From an uncultured Caulobacterales bacterium (GTDB lineage: Bacteria > Pseudomonadota > Alphaproteobacteria > Caulobacterales > Maricaulaceae), in the NCBI GenBank assembly GCA_937929915.1, contig CALFUN010000008.1, forward strand, positions 1-64,000: 64,000 nucleotides of DNA, given 5' to 3'. The position numbers and the translations under genes are program-made. Positions 9,839 to 20,287 of the stretch are shown here, piece after piece. How positions within the stretch are numbered: position 1 is the stretch's first letter; each line of letters opens with the position of its first letter. The notes below the pieces were generated by a model. It saw only the letters and a program-made list of their open reading frames with translations, was not told the origin of the DNA and made no database searches.

Positions 9839-10816
9839 TTATGATGTTTCATGATCCAGTGTTAGGATGACTTTACCCATTGCGCGCCGATTGGTAAGAT
9901 CGTCAAAAGCGCTCGCGAAATCCTCTAGCGGGTAATGCCCGCTAATATGAGGTTTAATTTTACCTTGATGGTAGAGCGTCATAATCTCTTTCATATTTTG
10001 CAGATGGCCTTTTGCATCTTTCATCGTCCATGTCCCCCAAAACACGCCGCGAATATCTATGGATTTTAGCAAGGCAAGGTTCAGCGGGATTTTCGGAATA
10101 TCTCCCGCGGCAAAACCTATAACCAAATAACGTCCATACCATTTTAATGTTCGCATGGCGGGCTGCGCGAATTTATCACCAACAGGGTCGTAAACCACAT
10201 CACAACCGCCCAACGCCTTGACGGCGGCTTTGAGGTCTTCATTTGTGTAATTAATTAAATGATCAGCGCCGCGGGATTTACACACAGCAAGTTTTTCATC
10301 TGTACTGGCGGCAGCAATAACCGTGGCCCCCATGGTTTTTGCAAGCTCGGTCGCGGCAAGCCCTACGCCTCCCGCTGCGCCCAGAACCAAAACTGTCTCG
10401 CCTGCTTGTAGCTGCGCGCGTTGTTTAAGGGCGTAATATGAAGTGCCGTAAACGAGCGTCAAGCCAGCTGCGACATCAAAGGGCATATCGCCGATTGGGC
10501 CAACGGCCATGGCGGGCGCGACGATTTCTGTGGCAAATGTACCGTGCATGACAAGGCACGCCACACGGTCTCCAATATTTAAATGCTCTACGCCATCCCC
10601 GATTTCGGTAATAATACCTGCGCCCTCGCCGCCAGGTATAAAGGGAAAAGGCGGCTTCATTTGATATTTGCCTTCTACCATCAATATGTCAGGAAAATTC
10701 ACCCCTGCCGCTTTGAGCGCGATGCGTACATGCCCTGCTTTTATCGGTTGCGGCTCCAGAGTTTCGATCTTTTGCTTGGCGTAATCTTGAAATTCATGAC
10801 AGACAAGTGCGCGCAT
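9839..10816 (-). CDS. NADPH:quinone oxidoreductase / zinc-independent MDR-family alcohol dehydrogenase
   Basis: PGGEGAGIITEIGDGV, VLVLGAAGGVGLAATELAK, MGKVILTL C-terminus. Confidence 0.88.
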   Translation of the reverse strand: MRALVCHEFQDYAKQKIETLEPQPIKAGHVRIALKAAGVNFPDILMVEGKYQMKPPFPFIPGGEGAGIITEIGDGVEHLNIGDRVACLVMHGTFATEIVAPAMAVGPIGDMPFDVAAGLTLVYGTSYYALKQRAQLQAGETVLVLGAAGGVGLAATELAKTMGATVIAAASTDEKLAVCKSRGADHLINYTNEDLKAAVKALGGCDVVYDPVGDKFAQPAMRTLKWYGRYLVIGFAAGDIPKIPLNLALLKSIDIRGVFWGTWTMKDAKGHLQNMKEIMTLYHQGKIKPHISGHYPLEDFASAFDDLTNRRAMGKVILTLDHETS

Positions 10817-10901
10817 ATAAGGCTCCTGATGTGCGGTGTATGAAAAGCCTATCTAAGCTTTTTACCGATTGTTGAATGTGTTTAAGCAAAGACACCACAA
10901 A

Positions 10902-10931
10902 AAGAAAGGCGCAGCTGGCCAGCTACGCCTC
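10902..10931 (-). terminator. Rho-independent terminator for the YidB-like gene
   Basis: AGGCG-C-AGCTGG/CCAGCT-A-CGCCT hairpin at 10907-10930 followed on the minus strand by TTTCTTTTT. Confidence 0.6.
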
Positions 10932-10962
10932 ATTATTTTATTCAACCAAATTGAAAGCTAAG

Positions 10963-11364
10963 TTAGAAAAGTTTTTTCGCCATGCCTGCAAGGCCGCCAA
11001 CACCGCCGACAGACTCTAAAAGCGATCCGCCGCTACTGGCTTTGTCAACAAGTTGTGGGAGGGCTTCTGATAGGCCGCTTAATAATGTGCCTTCATCAGC
11101 GCCGAGTTTGGCCGCAGCCGCTGAAATTTTCTCGCTGCCTAAAGCATTTTTTAGCTGATCGGCTGAAATGGCTTGATTGGCGCCGTCTCCCAACCAAGAC
11201 GATGCGACATCGCCAAGGCCTTTAGATTTTAGACCGCTCACAAGGCTACCAAGATCAGCTTTGTCGCCGTCCCCGAGTAGGCTGTTCATAACATCACCGA
11301 CCGCGTCGCTGTCTCCGCCTAATTTTTCTGCCAACATGCCTTTAGCTAGGTTCATTATATCCAT
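10963..11364 (-). CDS. YidB-like (DUF937) family protein
   Basis: Gly/Ser/Leu-rich small protein with repeated LLGDGD/LGSLVSGLKSKGLGDVASSWLGDGANQAISADQLKNALG, typical of DUF937/YidB. Confidence 0.75.
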   Translation of the reverse strand: MDIMNLAKGMLAEKLGGDSDAVGDVMNSLLGDGDKADLGSLVSGLKSKGLGDVASSWLGDGANQAISADQLKNALGSEKISAAAAKLGADEGTLLSGLSEALPQLVDKASSGGSLLESVGGVGGLAGMAKKLF

Positions 11365-11693
11365 AATCGTGTCTTTCTTTGGGATAAAAGTAACATTTTA
11401 ATCGGCTTATATAAATAAGTGCCGATGAGATATTTAATAGGATAATGATGCTGAACACGAGCTGAAAATGAAAAAACCTTGGAATTTTATCTTGTTTTGG
11501 GTGGTATAATAACAAGGCTGAACTGGGTTTTACGCATAACATGCAAATACGGATGTAATCTAAACATATTTAGGGCAGGGACTTAACTTCCTGAAAATGT
11601 GAAACTCTGTGTCTGGAAACGTGCTTGAATTTTATGTCTTTCAGGCGCAATGGTTAGGCCACTTAAATTTAAAGCTTGTACGGAGACACCCCC

Positions 11694-12869
11694 ATGAGAG
11701 ACGCAGTCATAGTATCAACAGCCCGCACCCCGATTGGCCGTGCATATCGCGGAGCTTTTAATAACACACCTTCACCAACGCTAGCCGGCCATGCGATTGA
11801 CGCGGCTGTGGCGCGCGCAGGCATAGACGGCACTGAAGTTGAAGATGTATGTATGGGGTGCGCTATGCAACAAGGCGTGCAGGTTACAATGGGCCGTAAT
11901 GCGGTTCTAGCGTCTAATCTGCCTGTGACAGTGCCGGCACAATCCGTTGATCGTCTGTGTTCATCAGGAATGATGGCGATTGGTATGGCGGCCAAACAAA
12001 TCCTCATCGATAATCAGCAAATCGTCATTGGCGGCGGCGTTGAGTCCATCTCTATGGTTCAAACGGCAGACATGCGCGTTGCGCCCGATATGAATGTCAT
12101 AAAAAAACATCCTCAAGCTTATATTCAAATGATTGACACGGCAGAAGTGGTTGCGGAGCGTTACGGCGTATCTCGCGAGGCAATGGATGAATATGCGCTT
12201 ATCTCCCAGCAGCGCACACATGCCGCGCAAGAGGCGGGTAAGTTTGACGATGAAATTGTCCCGCTAACTTCAACAATGAATGTGGTCAATAAAGAGACAA
12301 AAGAGGTTTCAAAACAAGAGGTGACGTTAACTAAGGATGAGGGTAATCGCCCCTCAACAAATCTCGAAGGCTTACAAGGGCTAAAGCCTGTGCGCGGCCT
12401 AGGCAAGACGATCACGGCTGGTAATGCCTCGCAGCTCTCTGACGGCGCATCAGTCTCTGTGCTAATGGAAGGCAAAGAAGCGTCTCGGCGCGGTTTGTCA
12501 CCGCTAGGTATCTACCGCGGTATTGCTGTTGCAGGTCTTGAACCAGATGAGATGGGCATTGGCCCCGTTTATGCAATTCCTAGGCTGCTCAAGAAAACAG
12601 GGCTTAAGATGGAAGATATTGATCTTTGGGAACTTAACGAAGCTTTTGCAGTTCAAGTCATTTATTGCCGTGACCAACTCGGTATTCCAATGGAAAATAT
12701 GAACGTCAATGGCGGTTCCATTTCTATTGGGCATCCTTATGGTATGTCGGGCGCGCGTATGGTGGCTCATGCACTTATCGAAGGCAAACGCCGCGGTGCG
12801 AAATATGTTGTTAGTACAATGTGTGTGGGCGGTGGTATGGGCGCGGCTGGATTGTTTGAAGTTGCATAA
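11694..12869 (+). CDS. Acetyl-CoA C-acyltransferase (thiolase)
   Basis: [62 protein letters not shown]. Confidence 0.92.
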   Translation: MRDAVIVSTARTPIGRAYRGAFNNTPSPTLAGHAIDAAVARAGIDGTEVEDVCMGCAMQQGVQVTMGRNAVLASNLPVTVPAQSVDRLCSSGMMAIGMAAKQILIDNQQIVIGGGVESISMVQTADMRVAPDMNVIKKHPQAYIQMIDTAEVVAERYGVSREAMDEYALISQQRTHAAQEAGKFDDEIVPLTSTMNVVNKETKEVSKQEVTLTKDEGNRPSTNLEGLQGLKPVRGLGKTITAGNASQLSDGASVSVLMEGKEASRRGLSPLGIYRGIAVAGLEPDEMGIGPVYAIPRLLKKTGLKMEDIDLWELNEAFAVQVIYCRDQLGIPMENMNVNGGSISIGHPYGMSGARMVAHALIEGKRRGAKYVVSTMCVGGGMGAAGLFEVA

Positions 12870-12960
12870 TAGCCTGCGCCGCACACGGATAATTTGAGTG
12901 ATAATCAAATTGAGCGAAGCCGCGATAAGCGCTAATAAACCGCACGTAAACATATAAGGG

Positions 12961-13878
12961 ATGAAAATGCGTATTGAATTTAAAGACCGCGTTGCGATTG
13001 TAACTGGCGCAGGAGGCGGGCTTGGCCGCTCTCATGCACTGGAGCTGGCCAGGCGCGGTGTTAAAGTTGTTGTCAATGACCTTGGCGGCTCTGTTGATGG
13101 CACGGGCGGCGGTTCAACCATGGCGGATGATGTTGTGGCTGAGATTATAGCAGCTGGCGGGCAGGCCATTGCAAACGGCGCAAACGTCACCAAGGAAGAT
13201 GAAGTTCAAGCCATGGTTGATGAGGCAATCGCCAAATGGGGGCATGTTGATATTCTCGTCAATAATGCAGGTATTTTGCGCGATAAATCATTTTCAAAAA
13301 TGACAATGGCAGATTGGAAGCTTGTAGTGGATGTGCATCTGCATGGCTCTGCGACCTGCACCAAGGCAGTTTGGAACCATATGAAAGAACGCGGCTATGG
13401 CCGTATCGTCATGACAACATCGTCTTCTGGCATGTATGGTAATTTTGGCCAAACCAATTACGGGGCCGCCAAAGCTGGCTTGTCTGGCTTTATGCGGACA
13501 TTGTGCCTTGAAGGCGCGAAATATGATATTCGCGTCAATACATTATCGCCAACTGCACGCTCTCGCATGACAGAAAATCTGATGCCAGAAGAGGTTTTGG
13601 AAAAACTAACGGTTGAATCTGTCACGGCAGCACTTGTTTACCTTGTCTGTGATGATGCGCCAAACCGCATGATTTTATGTGCAGGTGCGGGGGGGTATTC
13701 AGAGACAAAGGTTTTTGAAACCAAAGGTGTTGTCCTGCGCGAGTCTGATCAAACAGCAGAAAATGTCGCCAAACATATCGATATTATTCGCGATACGAAC
13801 GGCCAAGAGGAATTTACCAATGGCGGCCAGCAAGGGGCAAAATTCTTGGGCCGTATTCAAACAGGTGACTATACATAA
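12961..13878 (+). CDS. Short-chain dehydrogenase (HSD17B4/peroxisomal MFE-2-like 3-hydroxyacyl-CoA dehydrogenase)
   Basis: VAIVTGAGGGLGRSHALELARRGVKVVVNDLGG, NNAGILRDKSFSKMT, YGAAKAG catalytic motif. Confidence 0.9.
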   Translation: MKMRIEFKDRVAIVTGAGGGLGRSHALELARRGVKVVVNDLGGSVDGTGGGSTMADDVVAEIIAAGGQAIANGANVTKEDEVQAMVDEAIAKWGHVDILVNNAGILRDKSFSKMTMADWKLVVDVHLHGSATCTKAVWNHMKERGYGRIVMTTSSSGMYGNFGQTNYGAAKAGLSGFMRTLCLEGAKYDIRVNTLSPTARSRMTENLMPEEVLEKLTVESVTAALVYLVCDDAPNRMILCAGAGGYSETKVFETKGVVLRESDQTAENVAKHIDIIRDTNGQEEFTNGGQQGAKFLGRIQTGDYT

Positions 13879-13905
13879 ACGATTATAAATAAGGGATTAT
13901 ACATC

Positions 13906-15084
13906 ATGAGTGATTTGAAAGCTTTTGCGGCTCAGACTCGGGCTTGGCTTGAAGACAACTGTCCGCCCGAAATGCGCGAGCCAGTAAAAACGGATAAAGA
14001 TGCGTGTTGGGGAGGCCGTCATTGGACATTCCAAAGCCAGGCGCAAAAGATCTGGTTGGAGCGTATGGCAGCAAAGGGTTGGACTGTGCCGACTTGGCCC
14101 AAAGAGTATGGCGGTGCGGGCTTATCGCGCGCGCAAGAGGTTGTGCTGCTCAAAGAAATGAAACGTATAAATGCGCGTATTCCCCTATCGTCATTTGGCA
14201 TTTGGATGCTTGGCCCTGCGCTACTAAAATTCGGGAACGCCGCGCAAAAAGCTGAACATTTGCCGAAAATCGCGCGCGGTGAAATCCGGTGGTGCCAAGG
14301 CTATTCCGAGCCAAATGCCGGGTCTGACCTTGCCTCTTTGGCGACAAAAGCCGAAGATAAAGGCGATCATTACTTGGTCAATGGTCAGAAAGTTTGGACA
14401 TCTTATGCCGATCAAGCGGACTGGATTTTTTGTCTTGTGCGGACTGATAATTCGGGCCGTAAACATGACGGCATTTCATTTGTTCTCTTTGATATGGAAA
14501 GCGAAGGCGTTGAGGCCCGGCCGATTAAGCTTATTTCAGGCCGGTCGCCCTTTTGCGAAACTTTCTTTGATGACGTCAAAGTCCCAAAAGAGAATCTTGT
14601 TGGCGAAGCAGGCAAAGGCTGGTCTATCGCGAAATATTTGCTTACCCATGAGCGCGAAATGATTGGTGCTTCTGGTCATGATACAGCACGGCCTATGCAT
14701 GAAGTCGCCGCGGCTTTTATTGGTCTTGAAAATGGCCAGTTATCGGATCCAATGCTGCGCGCGAAAATCGCCGAAGCGGAAATTGACGAATGGGCTTTTA
14801 ATTTAACGATGCGCCGTAAATTAGCCGAAGCCAAAGCGGGTGCATCATTGGGCGCAGATAGTTCCATGCTAAAATATTACGGAACAGAATTAAATAAGCG
14901 CCGTTATGAGCTTATGATGGACGCGTCAGGCCATGAGGGTCTTGAATGGGAGTCTGAGCGATCTGAAGATGGAAAGCTTGCGCGGACTTGGCTGCGCACG
15001 AAAGCCAACTCTATTGAGGGCGGCACGTCTGAAATACAGCTTAATATTATTTCTAAACATATTTTACAATTACCGGGGACGTAA
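13906..15084 (+). CDS. Acyl-CoA dehydrogenase
   Basis: CQGYSEPNAGSDLASL, VNGQKVWTSYADQADW, GGTSEIQLNIISKHIL. Confidence 0.93.
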   Translation: MSDLKAFAAQTRAWLEDNCPPEMREPVKTDKDACWGGRHWTFQSQAQKIWLERMAAKGWTVPTWPKEYGGAGLSRAQEVVLLKEMKRINARIPLSSFGIWMLGPALLKFGNAAQKAEHLPKIARGEIRWCQGYSEPNAGSDLASLATKAEDKGDHYLVNGQKVWTSYADQADWIFCLVRTDNSGRKHDGISFVLFDMESEGVEARPIKLISGRSPFCETFFDDVKVPKENLVGEAGKGWSIAKYLLTHEREMIGASGHDTARPMHEVAAAFIGLENGQLSDPMLRAKIAEAEIDEWAFNLTMRRKLAEAKAGASLGADSSMLKYYGTELNKRRYELMMDASGHEGLEWESERSEDGKLARTWLRTKANSIEGGTSEIQLNIISKHILQLPGT

Positions 15085-15087
15085 TCA

Positions 15088-16227
15088 ATGGCACTGGTTT
15101 TAAATGAAGATGAGATCATGTTGCGCGATAGCGCATCAGGTTTTTTCAAAGATAAAGCCCCTGTTAAAGCTCTGCGGGCTCTGCGGGATACTGCGGATGC
15201 AACGGGGTTTGATCGCGGCCTATGGTCGGAAATGGCCGATATGGGTTTTGCGGGAATTGTCATTGACGAAGATCACGGCGGCGTTGATATGGGCTTTATG
15301 GCGGCAGGCCTTGTGGCCGAGCAAATGGGCCGTAATCTTTCGGCTTCGCCATTTTTCTCAACGGCGATATTGGCAGCTACGGCCTTGCGCGAAAATGGCA
15401 CAGATGAGCAAAAATCAAACTGGCTGCCAAAAATTGCAGGCGGTGATGCCATCATCGCTTTGGCAATAGATGAAGGCGCGAAACATAATCCTGCGGCTAT
15501 ATCTACGCGGGCGGAAAAATCTGGGAATGGATTTAAATTAAGCGGTGCCAAAGCTATGGTTGTTGATGGCCATGTTGCAGACGCGCTCATTGTCGCGGCG
15601 CGTACATCTGGTGATAAGGGCGATGAGGATGGTATCTCTTTATTTATCGTTGATCCGAAATCAAAAGGCGTGTCGACCGAGCGCACGATTATGGTCGATA
15701 GTCGCAATGCAGCCCGGATTGATCTGGATGATGTTGAAGTTTCTGGCGATGCGTTACTTGGTGAATTGGACGGCGGTATGAACGGGCTTCGCAAAGTGTT
15801 ATCTGCGGGCCGTGCGGTTTTAGCCGCAGAATTACTCGGTGCAGGCGGGCAAGCTTTTGAAGACACAGTGACTTACATAAAAGAGCGTAAGCAATTTGGC
15901 TCTATCATTGGCGAGTTTCAAGCGCTGCAACATCGTGCCTCGCATTTATATTCCGAACTCGAACTGGCGCGCTCTGCTGTGATTGGCGCTTTGTCAGCTT
16001 TAGATGATGGTGATGAAAAGGCTGATATTTACTGCGCAATGGCGAAAGCGAAACTTGGCGCTGTGGCGAAACTTGCCAGCCAAGAAGGCGTGCAAATGCA
16101 CGGCGGCGTTGGCATGACAGATGAATATGACATCGGGCTTTTCATGAAACGGATACGAGTTTTGCAAGAATTACTTGGAGATGCCAATTTCCATATGAAT
16201 AGTTTTGCCAAATCTAACCAATTTTAA
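15088..16227 (+). CDS. Acyl-CoA dehydrogenase (second, adjacent)
   Basis: ACAD fold motifs (FSTAILAATALRENGTDEQKSNWLPKIAGGDAI, YIKERKQFGSIIGEFQALQHR, MHGGVGMTDEYDIGLFMKR); start 3 nt after the preceding stop. Confidence 0.92.
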   Translation: MALVLNEDEIMLRDSASGFFKDKAPVKALRALRDTADATGFDRGLWSEMADMGFAGIVIDEDHGGVDMGFMAAGLVAEQMGRNLSASPFFSTAILAATALRENGTDEQKSNWLPKIAGGDAIIALAIDEGAKHNPAAISTRAEKSGNGFKLSGAKAMVVDGHVADALIVAARTSGDKGDEDGISLFIVDPKSKGVSTERTIMVDSRNAARIDLDDVEVSGDALLGELDGGMNGLRKVLSAGRAVLAAELLGAGGQAFEDTVTYIKERKQFGSIIGEFQALQHRASHLYSELELARSAVIGALSALDDGDEKADIYCAMAKAKLGAVAKLASQEGVQMHGGVGMTDEYDIGLFMKRIRVLQELLGDANFHMNSFAKSNQF

Positions 16228-16238
16228 GGATATAAATT

Positions 16239-16697
16239 ATGAAGTCAGTGACACCTGATGAATTACCAAAGCTGATTGGGACAGAGATTGGCCTGACAGA
16301 TTGGATGCTGATTGACCAAGATCGTGTAAATGTTTTTGCGGAAGTGACTGAGGATCATCAATTTATCCATGTTGACCCCGAGAAAGCTAAATTGACCCCT
16401 TTTGGCGGGCCAATCGCGCATGGTTTTTTGACTTTGTCTCTATTATCCAAATTCGCAGAAACGGCAGGTTTTACGATTAAAGGCGCGCAGATGGGCGTGA
16501 ATTATGGCTTTGAAAAAGTGCGCTTTTTAGCGCCTGTGAAAGTTGGACAGCAAATCCGTGGCCGTTTTGTGTTAAAATCCATAGATGAAAAACGTCCCGG
16601 GCAATATTTATTTACATATACTGTAACGGTTGAAATTGACGGCGAAGATAAGCCTGCGCTGATTGCGGATTGGATGGGTATGCAATTTATTGCTTAA
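16239..16697 (+). CDS. MaoC-like enoyl-CoA hydratase/dehydratase
   Basis: HQFIHVDPEKAK...FGGPIAHGFLTLSLL hot-dog hydratase motif. Confidence 0.9.
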   Translation: MKSVTPDELPKLIGTEIGLTDWMLIDQDRVNVFAEVTEDHQFIHVDPEKAKLTPFGGPIAHGFLTLSLLSKFAETAGFTIKGAQMGVNYGFEKVRFLAPVKVGQQIRGRFVLKSIDEKRPGQYLFTYTVTVEIDGEDKPALIADWMGMQFIA

Positions 16698-16734
16698 GTC
16701 TTTAGGCTCAAGTTTGATATTTAGAGACTTAAGC
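16692..16734. terminator. Inverted repeat overlapping the 3' ends of two convergent genes
   Basis: GCTTAAGTCT (16692-16701) / AGACTTAAGC (16725-16734), perfect 10-bp arms, containing both stop codons. Confidence 0.45.
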
Positions 16735-17488
16735 CCAATAATTTTAAAGTCAGCCTGATCGCTACGGCTATAATCAATATAGCCGTAATGCGTTTTAGCC
16801 AAAATTCTGAGAGCTTAAACACACCTAAATGATTGCCAATAAAGCCGCCGATAAAGACAGCCAAGAGGAGCGGCCAAAAGGCGAGCGCGTCGCTGGTGAG
16901 CGATAAATTATTTAATTTTGTAAATTGCCCGCCAATGCCCGAGATAGAGTTTAAAAGTATAAATAAGCTACATGTTGCGGCGATATATTGGCTCGTCCCC
17001 CAGCGCATAGCGTGCAGGATAGGCGCCAGAAATATTCCGCCGCCAATCCCGACAAGTCCTGCATAAAACCCGATTGCGCCGCCAATGATAGCGTTGAGCC
17101 AGATAGATGTTTTGGACGGCTCTATCTCGGCGTTTATAGGTTTTTGATGTATGAGCAGACGAATGCCTGCGATGAACAGAGCGAGCGCTAATAGGCCTAT
17201 GAAAATATGCTGCGAGATTTCTATGCGCCCGCCAATCCATGCGGCGGGGGCGGACAAACTCACTAACGGCCAGATACGCCGCCAAGAGATAAAGCCTTCG
17301 CGGCCATAACGCACAGCGTTTCCAGTGACGACTAAAATATTGCAACTGAGCGCAATGATAGGCACTAAACGGTAATCTGTTCCGTTTATAATCAACAAGG
17401 CCGTATAGGTCGATCCGCCGCCAAAACCAACACTGGCATAAAGCAGGGCTGTGAGGCTAAATAAAATAGCAAGCAAAGCAAACTTCAT
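16721..17488 (-). CDS. TSUP-family transporter (TauE/SafE sulfite exporter-like)
   Basis: Multi-TM protein with GxGGG motifs (ASVGFGGGSTYTALL; GFYAGLVGIGGGIFLAPIL). Confidence 0.85.
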   Translation of the reverse strand: MKFALLAILFSLTALLYASVGFGGGSTYTALLIINGTDYRLVPIIALSCNILVVTGNAVRYGREGFISWRRIWPLVSLSAPAAWIGGRIEISQHIFIGLLALALFIAGIRLLIHQKPINAEIEPSKTSIWLNAIIGGAIGFYAGLVGIGGGIFLAPILHAMRWGTSQYIAATCSLFILLNSISGIGGQFTKLNNLSLTSDALAFWPLLLAVFIGGFIGNHLGVFKLSEFWLKRITAILIIAVAIRLTLKLLGLSL

Positions 17489-18708
17489 GAAGGTTGTGCT
17501 TTCAAGTAAGGGTCAAAAATATCTGGCCCTTGCCCAAGAGGATAAGCGTTGATTTTATCGCCAGTCTGCCACGGGCCGCTATGGGGGAGTTGCTGAATGA
17601 GCGCATTGGCCGCTGCGAGCGGGGTGATTAGAGAGCTATCTTGGCGCGGGAAGGCTGTGATACCGATCTGCCCGTCATCTCGCATGTAAAGCCTGCCGCG
17701 TAAATATGTCTCGCGCGGGCCATTTTTGCCTATGGCACTATCGGTTATGGCTGGAATTAAATTTGGCTTATCACACAGCCCGAGTAGCACTTTTAAACAT
17801 AAATGCGCGCAAACATTGGCCGAAGCGGGATTGCCTGGTAGACCTAAAACAAGTTGTTTACCGAGCCTGCCAAACCATGTGGGTTTTCCAGGTTTCACAG
17901 CAATTTTCGTGAATATGGGAGTGTAACCTGCCGCGCGAAAAGCGTGTTTCATATAGTCATAATCCCCGACAGATGCCCCGCCAATAGGGACAAGAATATC
18001 GGCATCTTTCGCGGCGCTGATAAGGCTGGTAATGCTCTCTACATCATCGCGGGCAATGCCCATATCTATATAATCGGCCCCCCAAAACGTCGTTAGCGCC
18101 GCAAGCCCTGCAGAATTAGAACTAATAATTTGCCCGTCTTTTAAGAGGCTGCCAGGCGGGCGAAGTTCATTGCCATTTGCGATAAATGCGACTTTGAGGC
18201 GGCGATAAATCGAAATTTGTACATGATTGCCAGATGCGGCAAGGGCGATATGGGCTGGTGTTATGCGCGTATCTTTGGGAATAAGAGTGTCGCCCATTTG
18301 GAAATCAATGCCAGCCTTACGAATAGCATTGCCAGAAAGCGGCGGGGTTTCAATCGTGATGAAATTATCTTTCGCCGTGACATTTTCCTGAATGACGATT
18401 GTATCTGCGCCTTTGGGAACGGGGCCGCCTGTAAAAATCCGCACAGCTTGACCTGTCTGGATTTGCCCAGAATAGGGCATGCCAGCGGGGGCTTCGCCGA
18501 TTACGGATAATACGGCGCCTACATCTGCATCTTCTGCTTTGATGGCATAGCCGTCCATAGCCGAAGCATCAAAAGGCGGCATTGTGAGTTGGGCGGTGAC
18601 ATCTTGCGCGCATCGCTCGCCAAGGGCATGTTTTAAATCGATAGTGATAATCTCCAAAGGCGGACGATTATCTACGATGAGTTTAAGAGCATCTGTGAGT
18701 GAAATCAT
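17485..18708 (-). CDS. moeA: Molybdopterin molybdenumtransferase MoeA
   Basis: PPFDASAMDGYAI, FTGGPVPKGADTIVIQE, GGASVGDYDYMK, KPGKPTWFG, GLPGNPASA. Confidence 0.93.
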   Translation of the reverse strand: MISLTDALKLIVDNRPPLEIITIDLKHALGERCAQDVTAQLTMPPFDASAMDGYAIKAEDADVGAVLSVIGEAPAGMPYSGQIQTGQAVRIFTGGPVPKGADTIVIQENVTAKDNFITIETPPLSGNAIRKAGIDFQMGDTLIPKDTRITPAHIALAASGNHVQISIYRRLKVAFIANGNELRPPGSLLKDGQIISSNSAGLAALTTFWGADYIDMGIARDDVESITSLISAAKDADILVPIGGASVGDYDYMKHAFRAAGYTPIFTKIAVKPGKPTWFGRLGKQLVLGLPGNPASANVCAHLCLKVLLGLCDKPNLIPAITDSAIGKNGPRETYLRGRLYMRDDGQIGITAFPRQDSSLITPLAAANALIQQLPHSGPWQTGDKINAYPLGQGPDIFDPYLKAQPS

Positions 18709-18767
18709 GCGTTCTCATATCATCTTAATGCACAGATGAAATCATAATTTCCTAGGCGCGCGCAAAA

Positions 18768-19667
18768 TTGCCGTTTAAAGGATTGTCTATGCAGCAGGCT
18801 TATGATCACCCTTCAGATGTTTTACGCTTTGCCGCCAAGGCAAAACGCGCAAATATAGCCTTGGCACTTGTTATTGTAACGCATGTGACGGGCGGAGCTA
18901 TGCGTGGCCGCGGCGCCATGATGTGTGTAACGCAAGAGGCGGTGGCGGGATATGTGTCTAATGGCTGTGTCGATGCGGATATTATTTTCCAAGCGCGAGA
19001 TATGTTAAAAACAGGCGGGGTGAAACGGGTGCGTTACGGAAACGGCTCGCCTTTTAAAGATATAGAACTGCCTTGCGGCGGACGAATTGACCTTCTGATT
19101 ACGGCCAATATGGATCAGATAAATCTTTATGAAATAAGCGCGGCCTTAGAGGCGCGGCGCTCGGTAGACTTTCATATCGAAGATTTTCATTATACCTATG
19201 TCCCGCCTGTGCGCTTGCGGATTGCGGGCCGCGGCGATGCTGTGCATGCACTTGCGCGGCAAGCCTATAGCGCAGGATTTTCTGTGATATTGCAATCGCC
19301 AGATAAAGAGCTTCGGGCTGGACTTTCATGGGTTCAATTTGACCATCTAACAGATCCAAACATGCCGCCGCCTGCAAATGATGATGCTTGGACAGCGGTG
19401 GTTGTAATGTTTCATGACCATGATTGGGAACCGTATATTCTGGCGCAAGCTTGCGTTGGCAAGGCGTTTTATATTGGCGCAATGGGGAGTGTGCGCACGC
19501 ATAATTTACGTAAAAAGATGCTGCAAGAACAAGGGGTGAGTGAGGCAACCATTGCGCGTATTCGCGGGCCGATTGGCTTGATTGGGTCTATGCGGGATGC
19601 AAATTTATTAGCGCTCTCGACCTTAGCCGAAATTGTCGATACAGCCCAAAAGGCGGACGTTTTGTGA
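18768..19667 (+). CDS. XdhC/CoxI family molybdenum hydroxylase maturation factor
   Basis: N-terminal XdhC-like region (TGGAMRGRGAMMCVTQEAVAGYVSNGCVDADI, PCGGRIDLLI), C-terminal Rossmann region (GKAFYIGAMGSVRTHNLRKKML...IRGPIGLIGSMRDANLLALSTLAEIV). Confidence 0.87.
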   Translation: MPFKGLSMQQAYDHPSDVLRFAAKAKRANIALALVIVTHVTGGAMRGRGAMMCVTQEAVAGYVSNGCVDADIIFQARDMLKTGGVKRVRYGNGSPFKDIELPCGGRIDLLITANMDQINLYEISAALEARRSVDFHIEDFHYTYVPPVRLRIAGRGDAVHALARQAYSAGFSVILQSPDKELRAGLSWVQFDHLTDPNMPPPANDDAWTAVVVMFHDHDWEPYILAQACVGKAFYIGAMGSVRTHNLRKKMLQEQGVSEATIARIRGPIGLIGSMRDANLLALSTLAEIVDTAQKADVL

Positions 19668-20287
19668 GCGCGCAAGATTGCGCTATAATTTTACTGGCGA
19701 GCGGATTGTCGACACGGTTTGGCACGGATGATAAATTACTCGCCCAGCTATGCGGAAAACCTGTCATTGACCATACGATTGCCAATATCGACCCTGTGCA
19801 TTTTGGTTTGAAAATTGCGGTCATTGGCGCGCATGCGCATGTTAAGACAGATTTGCAAGACCGTTTGAGTCAGGCTGGGTATCAAATCATTTTCAACCGC
19901 GCGCCAGCAAAGGGCCAAGGCAGTTCTTTGGCGCTTGGCGCTCAGGCCGTATTGGACGCTGGGTTTGAGCGCGCTTGCATAGCACTTGCTGATATGCCCT
20001 GCGTACCAAGCCCGCATTTTAAAACGATGTTAGATTTAGCTAAAACATCGGCGCAAGTTGTGAGCGAAACAGAGATTGACGGATGCGCGATCACCTTACC
20101 GCCTTGCGTATTATCAGGCAGTTCGCTCCAGCGTTTGACACAAGCCCATGGCGATGAGGGCGCAAGACGGCACTTGCGCGGCGCAAATGCGGTTCGCCAG
20201 AAACTGTCAAAATGGGCAGCAAAAGATATAGACACGCTTGATGATTTACAGGCATTAGAACAGCATATGAAAGATGTAAGCACATAA
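19664..20287 (+). CDS. Molybdenum cofactor nucleotidyltransferase (MocA/MobA-like)
   Basis: LLASGLSTRFGTDDKLLAQLCGKPVIDH, NRAPAKGQGSSLALG, ALADMPCV; overlaps the XdhC gene by 4 nt. Confidence 0.87.
   Translation: MSAQDCAIILLASGLSTRFGTDDKLLAQLCGKPVIDHTIANIDPVHFGLKIAVIGAHAHVKTDLQDRLSQAGYQIIFNRAPAKGQGSSLALGAQAVLDAGFERACIALADMPCVPSPHFKTMLDLAKTSAQVVSETEIDGCAITLPPCVLSGSSLQRLTQAHGDEGARRHLRGANAVRQKLSKWAAKDIDTLDDLQALEQHMKDVST

Noticed and set aside
12504-12953. 149-aa minus ORF, like many others opposite known genes (e.g. 15273-15866, 19099-19548, 45122-45466)
   Set aside because: Lies antisense to a well-supported CDS with no domain signal; ORF-track shadow.
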